DNA from: CBDDDW01 sp965226805
Lineage (GTDB): Bacteria; Chloroflexota; Dehalococcoidia; Lucifugimonadales; JAGWBF01
NCBI GenBank assembly: GCA_965226805.1
Contig: CBDDDW010000026.1
Span: forward strand, 62,001-126,000
Length of the DNA stretch: 64,000 nucleotides
Direction of reading: 5' to 3'
Below, piece after piece: positions 1 to 7,714 of the stretch. The position numbers and the translations under genes are program-made. Numbering within the stretch: position 1 is the first letter of the stretch; the number at the start of each line of letters is the position of its first letter. The notes beneath the pieces were generated by a model. It saw only the letters and a list, made by a program, of their open reading frames with translations, was not told the origin of the DNA and ran no database searches.

Positions 1-372
1 CACAACTGGCCCGTCTTCTTGGGGTTTAAGGGGGGACGGGGAATCGTGACCGGACTTGGAGCGCTGCTGATGATGGAGCCCATAGCCGGCGCCATAGCTA
101 TCGCCGTCTTTACGCCGGTCACCCTGCTCACCCGCTACCTCTCGTTGGGCTCTGTAACGTCGGTACTAGTAGCAGTCATCGCGGTCCTCGTTATGGTGCT
201 GCTAGACCGTTCCCAGGCGACCTACCTCTGGTATGCGGGCATCGGTGCGGGCATGATCATCTGGCAGCACAGGGACAACATCAACCGTCTCCTCAAAGGC
301 AACGAGCGCAGGCTCGGGCAGCGGGCCGAGCGGATCAGCGAGGCCCCCAGCCCTGGTACCGACGGGGGTTAA
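1..372 (+). CDS. plsY: Glycerol-3-phosphate acyltransferase PlsY, C-terminal part
   Basis: The reading frame is open from base 1, so the gene begins outside the window and only about 123 C-terminal residues are seen. The first residues (HNWPVFLGFKGGRGIVTGLG) match the conserved PlsY loop, normally GHxxPvfl.FkGGKGvAT; the usual K of GGKG is R here. At least two hydrophobic membrane segments follow, then a basic, Pro-rich cytoplasmic tail. PlsY is a membrane enzyme that transfers the acyl group of acyl-phosphate to glycerol-3-phosphate, the first step of phospholipid synthesis. It lies 5 bases before gpsA, which makes its substrate, so the two form a functional operon. Confidence 0.9.
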   Translation, partial: HNWPVFLGFKGGRGIVTGLGALLMMEPIAGAIAIAVFTPVTLLTRYLSLGSVTSVLVAVIAVLVMVLLDRSQATYLWYAGIGAGMIIWQHRDNINRLLKGNERRLGQRAERISEAPSPGTDGG

Positions 373-377
373 GTGGG

Positions 378-1376
378 TTGGCGCCGGTCACGATTATAGG
401 GACCACCACCTGGGGGACGACGCTAGGCGTAATCCTTGCCCGGAAGCAGATTCGGGTGAGCCTGCTGGCCAGGAGCCCCGAGGAGTCCGCAGAGCTCGAG
501 TCCATGAGGGAGAACTCTCGGTTCCTCCCCGGTGTAGCGTTCCCCGATCCTCTTAGGGTGACCCATGACCCCAAGGACGCCTTCAGGGGCGCTGGGATGG
601 TTGTGCTGGCCGTGCCCTGCGGCAGTTTCAGGCACAATATCAGGCGGTACCGGGAGGACATAGACGGCAGCCCAATACTGCTCAGCGCATCGAAGGGTCT
701 AGAGATGGAGACGGGCAAGCGCATGAGCCAGGTATTGTTGGAAGAGCTACCCCAGAGCCTGCATTCACGAATAAGTGTGCTGTCCGGCCCCAACCTGGCG
801 CTGGAGATCGCCGGGGGAAAGCCAGCGTCGACAGTGGTGGCGGCACCGGAACCCAGCGTGGCCACGGCCGCCCAGGGACTACTGATGTCACCGGCGCTCA
901 GGGTATACACGAACGATGATATCATAGGGGTTGAACTGGGGGGAGCGCTCAAGAATATCATCGCGCTGGGCGCGGGGATGTGCACCGGCCTCGGATACGG
1001 AGATAACGGAAAGGCCGCCTTTATGACCCGAGGCCTGACGGAGATAACGCGTCTGGGGGTCGCAGCCGGCGCCACCCCCCTCACCTTCGCCGGGCTCGCT
1101 GGTCTGGGCGACTTGGTCGCAACCTGCGCCAGCCCGCTGAGCCGCAACCACAGCGTGGGAGCGCAGCTGGCGACTGGCAGGTCTCTGGAGGACATACTGG
1201 CCGGCATGAAGAATGTGGCGGAAGGGGTGCATACGACGGTGGCCTCCCTCAAGTTGGCCGATAAGCTGGGGGTGAAGATGCCCATCGCACGGGCAACGTA
1301 CCAGATCTTGTACGAGGGGCTGGACGTGAGGAAAGCTGTAATGGAGCTGATGGGGAGACCGCCCACATCCGAGTGA
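378..1376 (+). CDS. gpsA: NAD(P)-dependent glycerol-3-phosphate dehydrogenase
   Basis: The 332-residue product has the usual length for GpsA. It opens with a Rossmann nucleotide-binding strand (VTIIGTTTWGTTLG), in which the usual GxGxWG is degenerate (GTTTWG). It contains the family signature around the catalytic lysine near residue 192 (ELGGALKNIIALGAG) and the substrate-loop segment GLAGLGDLVATCASPLSRN. It reduces dihydroxyacetone phosphate to sn-glycerol-3-phosphate in the cytoplasm, feeding PlsY immediately upstream. The start is a TTG, chosen because the Rossmann strand begins right after it and a purine-rich AAGTGGG precedes it. The gap to plsY is only 5 bases, which implies co-transcription. 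Confidence 0.95.
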   Translation: MAPVTIIGTTTWGTTLGVILARKQIRVSLLARSPEESAELESMRENSRFLPGVAFPDPLRVTHDPKDAFRGAGMVVLAVPCGSFRHNIRRYREDIDGSPILLSASKGLEMETGKRMSQVLLEELPQSLHSRISVLSGPNLALEIAGGKPASTVVAAPEPSVATAAQGLLMSPALRVYTNDDIIGVELGGALKNIIALGAGMCTGLGYGDNGKAAFMTRGLTEITRLGVAAGATPLTFAGLAGLGDLVATCASPLSRNHSVGAQLATGRSLEDILAGMKNVAEGVHTTVASLKLADKLGVKMPIARATYQILYEGLDVRKAVMELMGRPPTSE

Positions 1377-1400
1377 GAGGGGTATAGTACCGGGTGAGCT

Positions 1401-2060
1401 ATGGCCGGCTACGAAGCTCTGGCTGTTTTCGGCACTTCTTTTCTGGTGGGGCTCTCCGGAGCCTTGGCCCCAGGCCCTCTGCTGGCCCTGGATATCAGGG
1501 AGTCCGCCCGGAGGGGCTTCTGGGCCGGACCCTATATCGCGACCGGCCATTCCATCCTAGAGCTGCTGGTGGTTATTCTTCTGGCCGTAGGGCTGCTCCA
1601 CTTCATCGAAAAGGGGCCCGCGTTTACGGTCATCTCCCTCTCGGGGGGCCTTTTTCTGTTGTGGATGGGATGGCGCATGATCCGCCAACGCTCCGGGGGG
1701 CTGCCTTCCACCGCAGAGGGCGCCCGCGGCTCCGGACACTATCACCCGGGACGCCCGATGCTGGGTGGCGCGGTGCTGAGCATTACCAACCCTTATTGGA
1801 GCCTGTGGTGGGTTACCGTCGGGGCCACCTTCCTGGCCGAGGCCAGGTCCCTGGGGTTGGGGACGCTGGGTATCACCGCCTTCTACATAGGACACATTCT
1901 TTCGGACTATTCCTGGTTCAGCACGGTTTCCCTGGCGGTAGCCTCGGGCCGGCGGATAATGAACGACACCCTCTACAGGGGCGTGGCGGTGGTATGTGGA
2001 CTGTTCTTGTGGGGTATGGCCGCCATATTTATAGTCAGCGGAATAAGGCGTGTACTCTAG
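1401..2060 (+). CDS. LysE/RhtB-family translocator
   Basis: This 219-residue integral membrane protein has about six hydrophobic segments. Its N-terminal motif, GLSGALAPGPLLALDIRESARRGFWAG, follows the LysE family pattern (a PGP motif followed by a Gly/Arg-rich loop), and ITNPYW is the matching NPxx motif of the second half. LysE/RhtB proteins export amino acids or related metabolites across the cytoplasmic membrane, but the substrate cannot be read from sequence. It lies 24 bases after gpsA on the same strand and overlaps the rsmE 3' end by 4 bases in convergent orientation. Confidence 0.8.
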   Translation: MAGYEALAVFGTSFLVGLSGALAPGPLLALDIRESARRGFWAGPYIATGHSILELLVVILLAVGLLHFIEKGPAFTVISLSGGLFLLWMGWRMIRQRSGGLPSTAEGARGSGHYHPGRPMLGGAVLSITNPYWSLWWVTVGATFLAEARSLGLGTLGITAFYIGHILSDYSWFSTVSLAVASGRRIMNDTLYRGVAVVCGLFLWGMAAIFIVSGIRRVL

Positions 2061-2800
2061 GCCCCAAGCTCTCCGGCTTCGTACAGTACTACGGCCACAG
2101 CGGCGATCCCGGCCGTCTCCGAGCGGAGGATTCGCCTGCCCAGACTGACGGGAAGCACTCCGCTCTCGCGCGCGCAGGCCACTTCGGCTTCGTCGAAGCC
2201 GCCCTCCGGCCCGATGAAGATATTAATGCGGCGGCTGTCCCCACGAGACAGCACCGACCTCAGCCCGGTGGACCCTTCCCGCTCCCAGGGCATTAGGGAC
2301 GTTCCCGTGCGCTGGGCCGCACCACATGCATCCTCGAAGGTCATGGACTCACGCAGCTCGGGCAGGCGGCTCCTTCCCGACTGCTCCGCCGCCTCGGTGA
2401 CGATCTTACTCCAGCGGTGGTGTGGAACGGCGTCCGAGCTATCTTGTCGTCGAGGTACCGAACGCCGGCAGATAAGGGGAACGAAGGTAGTCACGCCTAG
2501 CTCGGTTCCTTTTTGCAGCACCCATTGGAACTTCGACCCCTTGAGAATGCCCTGGTAGAGAGTTATGTTGACGCCCGGCTCACCCCGGCCTTCGCAGACC
2601 TCGATTACCTCCCCATCCACGGTGCCTCTGCCGAATCCGGTGAGACGTACGCGGTACTCCATACCGGAGTTGTCCAGAAGGATGACCTCGTTCCCGGACG
2701 ACATGCGTAGAACACGGCCCAACTGGTGAGCGAGCTCGCCCTCCAAACGGGCTTGTCCGCTGGAGATCCAAGTGGGGGGTACGAAAAACCTGTGCATCAT
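2057..2800 (-). CDS. rsmE: 16S rRNA (uracil-1498-N3)-methyltransferase RsmE
   Basis: The product begins MMHRFFVPP, the typical RsmE start, has an N-terminal PUA-like RNA-binding part, and carries the SPOUT-fold motifs IFIGPEGGFDEAEV and SLGRRILRSETAGIAA that form the trefoil-knot SAM site. It methylates N3 of U1498 in 16S rRNA. I placed the start at the ATG that overlaps the prmA stop codon (ATGA), so the two are translationally coupled; a longer in-frame extension would run into prmA. An ATG one codon later is equally possible. It is the last gene of the minus-strand cluster hrcA-dnaJ-prmA-rsmE. Confidence 0.93.
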   Translation of the reverse strand: MMHRFFVPPTWISSGQARLEGELAHQLGRVLRMSSGNEVILLDNSGMEYRVRLTGFGRGTVDGEVIEVCEGRGEPGVNITLYQGILKGSKFQWVLQKGTELGVTTFVPLICRRSVPRRQDSSDAVPHHRWSKIVTEAAEQSGRSRLPELRESMTFEDACGAAQRTGTSLMPWEREGSTGLRSVLSRGDSRRINIFIGPEGGFDEAEVACARESGVLPVSLGRRILRSETAGIAAVAVVLYEAGELGA

Positions 2801-3657
2801 TGGGACCTGACGAGGAGCAAGGCCGCCCATTCGTCATCACGGTAGGTCTCACGTTTTAAGAGGCCCACTTCAGCCAGTCCTCCTTCGACCTCACCCACCC
2901 GTTCCTCCATGAACCCGGATGCTATCAGCATTCCTCCCGGCTTGAGCGCCTTACGAATGTGCGGAGCCCTGTCCAGGATTACCTTCGAGCTGATGTTGGC
3001 CACGGCCAAGTCGAAGCCGGCATCCATGGCGAGCTGATGCGGAAGCGTGCCTCGGGAAGCGCGTGCCTCTGCGGTAAGGCACCCCGCCTTGAAGTTTCTC
3101 CTGGCCGCTGTGACCGCGGTAGGGTTTTTGTCCAGAGCGAGGACGGAAGCCGCTCCCAGCCGGACTGCTGCCATGGACAGGATGCCGGAACCGGTTCCCA
3201 GGTCCAGCACAGACATACCCGGCCGGATCAGCTCCTCCAGGGCCTCGAGACACATTCTAGTGGTGGGATGGTAGCCCGTCCCGAAGGCCATCCCAGGGTC
3301 CAATTCTATCACCAGGTCCTCCGAACCGGGAGCATACTCGATCCAGGAAGGCTTGATTACCAGCCTTCGCCCCACTTTCAACAGATCGAAGTGGGCTTTC
3401 CAAGCGCTCTCCCAGTCGGACTCTTCCAGCGGCTCTATCGCCAACTCAGTCATGGGTTGTAGCAGCCTTACCAGGTTTACTCCGACGTCGATCCTGGCCA
3501 ACCTTCGCTTCGACGTATCAGGCAGATAGGTTCGCAGGAGAATCAGCTCATCCTCCGATTTTTCCATAGAGAGCCCGTGCCCATACCTGCCGAACAGATA
3601 AGATATGGGCTCCACGAATTCCCAAGGCACCCTGATGCTGAGCTCCTGCCACTTCAT
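2797..3657 (-). CDS. prmA: Ribosomal protein L11 methyltransferase PrmA
   Basis: This is a 286-residue class I methyltransferase. The N-terminal substrate-recognition domain (about 1-95) is followed by the segment DPGMAFGTGYHPTTRMCLEAL, which is diagnostic of PrmA. Then come the SAM-binding motif VLDLGTGSGILSMAA and the catalytic-pocket motif AVANISSKVI, matching the NPPY/NILA-type motif IV position. It trimethylates ribosomal protein L11. It ends with a 4-base overlap with rsmE. A likely terminator lies between dnaJ and prmA, so prmA may be partly transcribed on its own. Confidence 0.93.
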   Translation of the reverse strand: MKWQELSIRVPWEFVEPISYLFGRYGHGLSMEKSEDELILLRTYLPDTSKRRLARIDVGVNLVRLLQPMTELAIEPLEESDWESAWKAHFDLLKVGRRLVIKPSWIEYAPGSEDLVIELDPGMAFGTGYHPTTRMCLEALEELIRPGMSVLDLGTGSGILSMAAVRLGAASVLALDKNPTAVTAARRNFKAGCLTAEARASRGTLPHQLAMDAGFDLAVANISSKVILDRAPHIRKALKPGGMLIASGFMEERVGEVEGGLAEVGLLKRETYRDDEWAALLLVRSQ

Positions 3658-3670
3658 GGTCTACTCACAC

Positions 3671-3715
3671 AAAAATACCGGCCCCACCGGTTTGGTCGAC
3701 GGAATAGGGCCGGGG
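3671..3715 (-). terminator. Probable intrinsic terminator after dnaJ
   Basis: On the minus strand, 41 bases after the dnaJ stop, the arms CCGGCCC and GGGCCGG form a GC-rich stem across an inner loop that holds a second short ACCGG/CCGGT pairing. The stem is followed by TATTTTTG. The stem plus U-run is the classic rho-independent form. It would reduce read-through from hrcA-dnaJ into prmA-rsmE. Confidence 0.55.
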
Positions 3716-3755
3716 AATAATATCAGGACCGTGTCCTGGCCTGGCGGGAGGGGCG

Positions 3756-4889
3756 CTACCCCAGGGCATCCTTGACCTTGCCGAACCAGCCTTTGTCCTT
3801 GGCGGAATCGCCGTTCGGATCCTGCAATGTCTTCGAGAGCTCTTCCATGAGACGCCGTTGATTTGCGTCCAGTGAGGTCGGAATCCGGACGTTGACTGGA
3901 ACGACCAGGTCTCCCCTCCGGTGGCCGTTGATCTCAGGGACCCCTTTGCCCTTGATACGAAACTGGGTGCCGTGCTGGGTCCCGGGGGGAATTGTTATCG
4001 CCTCGGTGCCGTTCAACGTTGGGATCTCTACCTCGTCCCCCAATGCGGCTTGAGTGAAGCTCAAGGGAAGCTCATAGATGACATCGTTGCCCTTGCGCCG
4101 GAACAGCTTATGCTCTCCGACCGAGACCTGGATATACATGTTGCCGGGCGGGCCGCCGTTCATACCTGCGTCTCCCTCGCCGGTCAGACGGATCTGCATT
4201 CCATCCTCTACACCGGCGGGCACTTTCACCATTATCTTGCGGTTTCGCTGGTCGTTACCGCTACCGTGACAGGGGCCACAGGGCTTCTGAATGATCGAGC
4301 CCTTGCCCCGGCAGCTGGGACAGGTAATTACCTGAGAAAACTGGCCAAAGACACTCCGCTGGGATCTGCGTACCTGGCCCATTCCTTTGCACGTGTTGCA
4401 CGTTGCTGGATTGGTACCCGGCTCGCTGCCGGAGCCGTGGCATCTCTGGCAGCGCTCGGTCCGCGTGACCTCGACTTCTCGGTCTGTACCGAAAACCGAT
4501 TCTTCAAAAGACAGCAGCACACCTCGTTTGATATCGCCACCCCTTTGGGCAGCGCGTTGTTGTCCCCTGCCTGTGAAGTCACCAAAAAAGGAGTCGAAAA
4601 TATCGCCGAAGCCGCCGAATATGTCGAAGCCATCAAAGTCCTTAGTAGACCCTCCGCCGTTGCCTGCCGCCACTCCGGCATGCCCGAACCGGTCGTACAA
4701 GCCCCGCTTCTGTGCGTCGCTCAGTACCTGATAGGCCTCGTTTACCTCCTTGAACCTCTCCTCCGCGTCAGGGTTCTTGTTCCGATCGGGATGGTATTGC
4801 ATGGCCTTCTTTCTGAAAGCCTTGCGCACGTCGTCCTCGGATGTACCTCTGGATACACCCAGCACCTCGTAGTAATCTCGCTTAGCCAT
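3756..4889 (-). CDS. dnaJ: Molecular chaperone DnaJ
   Basis: The 377-residue protein shows full type I DnaJ architecture: a J domain (about 1-70) with the HPD motif in MQYHPDRNK, a Gly/Phe-rich linker (about 75-115), a zinc-finger region with four CxxCxGxG repeats (CQRCHGSG, CNTCKGMG, CPSCRGKG, CGPCHGSG), and the beta-sandwich substrate-binding domains. It delivers unfolded clients to DnaK and stimulates DnaK's ATPase. The neighbour upstream is hrcA, but grpE and dnaK, which usually lie between them, are missing here. A 25-codon frame in the 148-base gap ends 4 bases before the dnaJ ATG and could be a leader. Confidence 0.97.
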   Translation of the reverse strand: MAKRDYYEVLGVSRGTSEDDVRKAFRKKAMQYHPDRNKNPDAEERFKEVNEAYQVLSDAQKRGLYDRFGHAGVAAGNGGGSTKDFDGFDIFGGFGDIFDSFFGDFTGRGQQRAAQRGGDIKRGVLLSFEESVFGTDREVEVTRTERCQRCHGSGSEPGTNPATCNTCKGMGQVRRSQRSVFGQFSQVITCPSCRGKGSIIQKPCGPCHGSGNDQRNRKIMVKVPAGVEDGMQIRLTGEGDAGMNGGPPGNMYIQVSVGEHKLFRRKGNDVIYELPLSFTQAALGDEVEIPTLNGTEAITIPPGTQHGTQFRIKGKGVPEINGHRRGDLVVPVNVRIPTSLDANQRRLMEELSKTLQDPNGDSAKDKGWFGKVKDALG

Positions 4890-5037
4890 AGATCAATACC
4901 TTACCCGCAACAGACACTCCATTTCATTGTATTCCACTGAGCGCAGGGCATCAAGGTAGTTTCGCCTCATAAACCTGCAGATGACGGGGGTAGCTTTCAG
5001 GAGATGCTCGGTGACGTTAAATTTGCGGTCTGCCGAG

Positions 5038-6060
5038 TCAGGAACGTCCGTAAACACCCATTATCAGCTCACTCATGAAGGAAGAGAGAAACTGCACCCC
5101 ACCTATCACGCTGGTGTACTGCATACGGGTGGGTCCGATCACGCCGATGGTTCCGGATGCCTCCTCCGGGATGCCGTACTGGCTTACGATAATGCTGAAA
5201 GGTCTGAGAGCCTCTTCCTGGTTCTCACCGCCTATGAACACGCCTACGCTGCCCTGATCGGGTACTTCCGATAAGATACTCTTCAGCAGTACCCGCTCTT
5301 CGAGGATTTCCACTATCTGCTTGGCCCTCCGTGTCTCTTCGAACTCCGGCTGACTCAGCAGAAGCCGCAGTCCATCCACGTAGTGTTCCAGCACGGCCTC
5401 CGCATCCACTTCCCCCATGACGGAGATTGTCCCGTCCATCACCAGTCCTTCCAGGGGAGTAAGCTCCATCTGCTTGGCCTTTATCTCGGGGCCGGTGAGG
5501 CCGGCGATAGTGTCGTTCAGCTTATTTACGACTTGAGTAAGGTCGCTCTGGGAGGTGGGCTCATCCAGAGGCACCAGGTGCTGTCGTAACCGAGCCTCCT
5601 GAAAGACCAGGATAAGCAAGGCCAGGAAGTCCTGGAGGTACACGAGCTGGACGTACTTCAGCCGGGACCATGTTGCCCTCGGGAAGGTGACGACGGCCAT
5701 GTTGTCCACCAGCCTGGAGAGCGCCTTAGCCGCCAGCTGTGTCCACACCTCCAAGTCTCTGTGCGCCCGGCTAAATTGGTTCCTTATCTCCTGCTGCAAG
5801 GCAGCGGGTAACGTAATGGGGTCGTCGAGGGACTCTACGTAGAAACGGTAGCCTTTGTCTGCGGGGATTCCCCCGGCGGAGACGTGGGGACGCCTGATAT
5901 AGCCCTCATCCTCCAGCTCTGCCATCTCGTTTCTTATGGTGGCCGGACTGACCTTCAGCCGGGACCTGCGGGCTATATCTTCTGAAGCCACGGGGGCCGC
6001 AGCCTTGATGTACTCATCTATAAGGGCGTTCAGGACCGTGCCTGTTCTTGGCTTCAGCAT
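5038..6060 (-). CDS. hrcA: Heat-inducible transcription repressor HrcA
   Basis: The 340-residue product has an N-terminal winged-helix domain (about 1-75) with the HrcA signature VSPATIRNEMAELEDEGYIRRPHVSAGGIPADKGYR spread over residues 38-73, followed by the GAF-like domain with an inserted segment. HrcA represses heat-shock genes by binding CIRCE operators and is kept active by GroEL. I looked for the CIRCE inverted repeat (TTAGCACTC and its mirror) upstream of hrcA and dnaJ and did not find it, so autoregulation is not supported here. A well-formed sigma-70-type promoter lies about 58 bases upstream of the start. Confidence 0.95.
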   Translation of the reverse strand: MLKPRTGTVLNALIDEYIKAAAPVASEDIARRSRLKVSPATIRNEMAELEDEGYIRRPHVSAGGIPADKGYRFYVESLDDPITLPAALQQEIRNQFSRAHRDLEVWTQLAAKALSRLVDNMAVVTFPRATWSRLKYVQLVYLQDFLALLILVFQEARLRQHLVPLDEPTSQSDLTQVVNKLNDTIAGLTGPEIKAKQMELTPLEGLVMDGTISVMGEVDAEAVLEHYVDGLRLLLSQPEFEETRRAKQIVEILEERVLLKSILSEVPDQGSVGVFIGGENQEEALRPFSIIVSQYGIPEEASGTIGVIGPTRMQYTSVIGGVQFLSSFMSELIMGVYGRS

Positions 6061-6117
6061 GCTCCCACCGATGGCTCGAATGGACCCTCATCACTGCCGA
6101 CTCGCGTGGTTTAGCGG

Positions 6118-6146
6118 AATCTAGCATGGTGACGGGGGCCTGTCAA
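6118..6146 (-). promoter_or_regulatory. Sigma-70-type promoter of hrcA
   Basis: On the minus strand a perfect -35 box TTGACA (6141-6146) and a -10 box TAGATT (6118-6123) are separated by exactly 17 bases. Transcription would start near 6111, giving an approximately 50-base leader before the hrcA ATG. It is back-to-back with a promoter on the plus strand. Confidence 0.65.
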
Positions 6147-6149
6147 GGA

Positions 6150-6178
6150 TTGACTGCTACTCGTATTACTATTATACT
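6150..6178 (+). promoter_or_regulatory. Sigma-70-type promoter of the zinc-ribbon/bioY/MBL operon
   Basis: On the plus strand TTGACT (6150-6155) and TATACT (6173-6178) are separated by 17 bases. Predicted start is near 6185, about 40 bases before the small zinc-ribbon ORF. The -35 box nearly abuts that of hrcA, so the two promoters are divergent and could compete or be co-regulated. Confidence 0.6.
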
Positions 6179-6225
6179 CTCCCGTGGATTAGCATCCTAG
6201 CCAAATTTGGGGACTCTCGAAGTTA

Positions 6226-6396
6226 ATGGCCACTTGCCATATCTGCAACAGTGAGAACCCTGCTGAGGCCCGATTCCGCCGCCAGTGTGGGCAAGCCCTC
6301 GTGACCCGTACAGCTCCTGGGCTAGCAGAACTGGAGCTGACCGCCAACGCGGGGCATCCAGCCCTTCCGTTGCCCGGTTTGGGTAATCGACGTTAG
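6226..6396 (+). CDS. Small zinc-ribbon-like protein (56 aa)
   Basis: A 56-codon frame runs from ATG at 6226 to TAG at 6396. Its start, MATCHICNSENPAEARFRRQ then CGQALV, matches the common zinc-ribbon pattern CxxC-x(2)-NP-x-ARFC-x-x-CG-x-xL. The third cysteine (normally in ARFC) is replaced by arginine, so metal binding is doubtful. The remainder is low-complexity and rich in Leu and Pro. The bioY ribosome-binding site AGGAGG overlaps its stop codon, and it follows the plus-strand promoter at 6150-6178, so it should be first in the bioY operon. No clear ribosome-binding site precedes its own ATG. It could be a decayed regulator or a leader. Confidence 0.5.
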   Translation: MATCHICNSENPAEARFRRQCGQALVTRTAPGLAELELTANAGHPALPLPGLGNRR

Positions 6397-6404
6397 GAGG
6401 GAAT

Positions 6405-6995
6405 TTGCAGCTACCCGCTAGGTCAGTTCCTCTTTTAGAGGCCGTATTCCCGAGGTCCGATCGGGCCCGGGATATAACCCGCGACATATTCTTCATCCTG
6501 GCCTTCAGCTTCATAACCGCGGGTTTCGCGCGCATTTCGATCCATCTGCCCGGCAATCCAGTACCCATCACGGGGCAGACATTCGCTGTGCTGCTGACGG
6601 GGGCGGTCCTTGGGAGCCGCCGCGGCGCCCTTGCCATGGTGGCCTACCTGGCCGAGGGTTCGGGTGGCCTGCCCGTTTTCGCAGGAGGCGGCTCCGGCTT
6701 GTTCTGGAACATGGCATCGGGGGGGTACCTGATAGGTTACGTACCCGCCGCATTCCTGGTCGGATTCCTGACTGAGCATGGTTGGAACAAGGGCACTTGG
6801 GTGCTGCTTGCTATGCTGGCCGGGAACGTGGTCCTCTACGTTCCAGGCCTGATACAGTTGGCTTTCTGGGTTGGCTGGGACGATACCCTTCGTTTGGGCC
6901 TTTATCCGTTTATTCCCGGGGACCTGGCGAAGTTGTACGTTGCCTCTCTGGTGCTGCCCTCGGCTTGGCTCCTCGTGGGTCTGCGAAGGAGGTAG
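6405..6995 (+). CDS. bioY: Biotin transporter substrate-binding subunit BioY
   Basis: This membrane protein of 196 residues has the BioY pattern: hydrophobic segments from about residue 25 onward, the motif HLPGNPVPITGQTFAVLLTGAVLG with the conserved PVPiTgQt, and the later GGSGLFWNMASGGYLIGY and YPFIPGDLAKL segments typical of the family. BioY is the S component that binds biotin in ECF-type transport; it may work alone or with shared EcfA/EcfT subunits, which are not in the window. The start is TTG, supported by AGGAGG ending 4 bases upstream. A biotin-dependent sodium-pump-like pair (37.7-39.3 kb) is a possible user of the biotin, but that is inference. Confidence 0.92.
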   Translation: MQLPARSVPLLEAVFPRSDRARDITRDIFFILAFSFITAGFARISIHLPGNPVPITGQTFAVLLTGAVLGSRRGALAMVAYLAEGSGGLPVFAGGGSGLFWNMASGGYLIGYVPAAFLVGFLTEHGWNKGTWVLLAMLAGNVVLYVPGLIQLAFWVGWDDTLRLGLYPFIPGDLAKLYVASLVLPSAWLLVGLRRR

Positions 6996-6999
6996 CTGG

Positions 7000-7650
7000 G
7001 TGGACATCACCTGGCTTGGACATTCCTGTTTCCGGCTGCGATCCAACGACGTTGTAGCCATTACGGACCCCTTCCCCGATTCCATCGGACTGAGCATGGG
7101 AGAGCCGGAGGCGATCGCGGTCACCGTCAGTCAAGATCACCCCAATCACTGTTACTGGCAGGGAGTGCAGGGCGGCCCCAAGGTCTTGAGCGGTCCCGGG
7201 GAATACGAGCACTCGGGAATCTACATCACCGGCGTCATGACCCATAGGGGAGACGAGGCCACGGAGGGTAAGAGGAATACCGCCTACGTTATAGACATGG
7301 AAAACCTCCGGCTATGCCACCTGGGAGATGTGAAGGAGATATTGACCACGCGCCAGGTAGAGGAGCTCACGCCGGTGGACATCCTCTTCTTGCCGGCGGG
7401 TGGCGTATGCACCGTTGAGATATCCAAGGCAGTGGAGATTATTCGGAGGCTGGAGCCCCGGGTTGTGGTGCCCATGCACTACAGCGTGCCGGGATTGGGA
7501 GTCCAGCTCAGGGGCCTTGACGACTTCATGCGGGAGATGGGCATCAAGGACGCGCAGCCCCAGTCCAGGCTCAACATCACAGTGTCTAACCGGCCGCAGG
7601 AAATGCGCGTGGTGATCCTCGAACCCCTGGGCGCACAAGCCCAAGAATAA
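7000..7650 (+). CDS. MBL-fold metal-dependent hydrolase (UlaG-like)
   Basis: The 216-residue product starts VDITWLGHSCFRL, the typical first strand of UlaG-like metallo-beta-lactamase-fold proteins. It carries DPF and then SQDHPNHCYW, where a metal-binding DHxxH-like site is expected; the later HLGD and MPMHY-like (VVPMHYSVP) histidines complete the metal site pattern. Substrate is unknown; relatives include lactonases and nucleases. The start GTG at 7000 was chosen because AAGGAGG lies 7 bases upstream; the longer open frame only overlaps bioY. It is 4 bases after the bioY stop, so it is co-transcribed with it. Confidence 0.85.
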   Translation: MDITWLGHSCFRLRSNDVVAITDPFPDSIGLSMGEPEAIAVTVSQDHPNHCYWQGVQGGPKVLSGPGEYEHSGIYITGVMTHRGDEATEGKRNTAYVIDMENLRLCHLGDVKEILTTRQVEELTPVDILFLPAGGVCTVEISKAVEIIRRLEPRVVVPMHYSVPGLGVQLRGLDDFMREMGIKDAQPQSRLNITVSNRPQEMRVVILEPLGAQAQE

Positions 7651-7672
7651 CGCGTACTCCCTCTTACCTCGG

Positions 7673-7694
7673 TCCTCTCCCTCAGTGGAGAGGA
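7673..7694 (+). terminator. Hairpin after the bioY-MBL operon
   Basis: A perfect 8-bp stem TCCTCTCC / GGAGAGGA with a 6-base loop starts 22 bases after the MBL stop codon and is followed only by a weak TTCCTC. It could act as a terminator or be one of the CTCTCCCTC-type dispersed hairpins also seen at 17111-17133. Confidence 0.4.
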
Positions 7695-7714
7695 TTCCTC
7701 GCCCGGAGTGCCGC

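Noticed and set aside
3921..4940. 339-codon plus-strand frame opposite dnaJ
   Set aside because: Antisense shadow of dnaJ, whose J domain and zinc repeats are unambiguous.
4893..4970. 25-codon frame ending 4 bases before dnaJ
   Set aside because: Too short and without a family match to call a gene; kept only as a possible leader in the dnaJ note.
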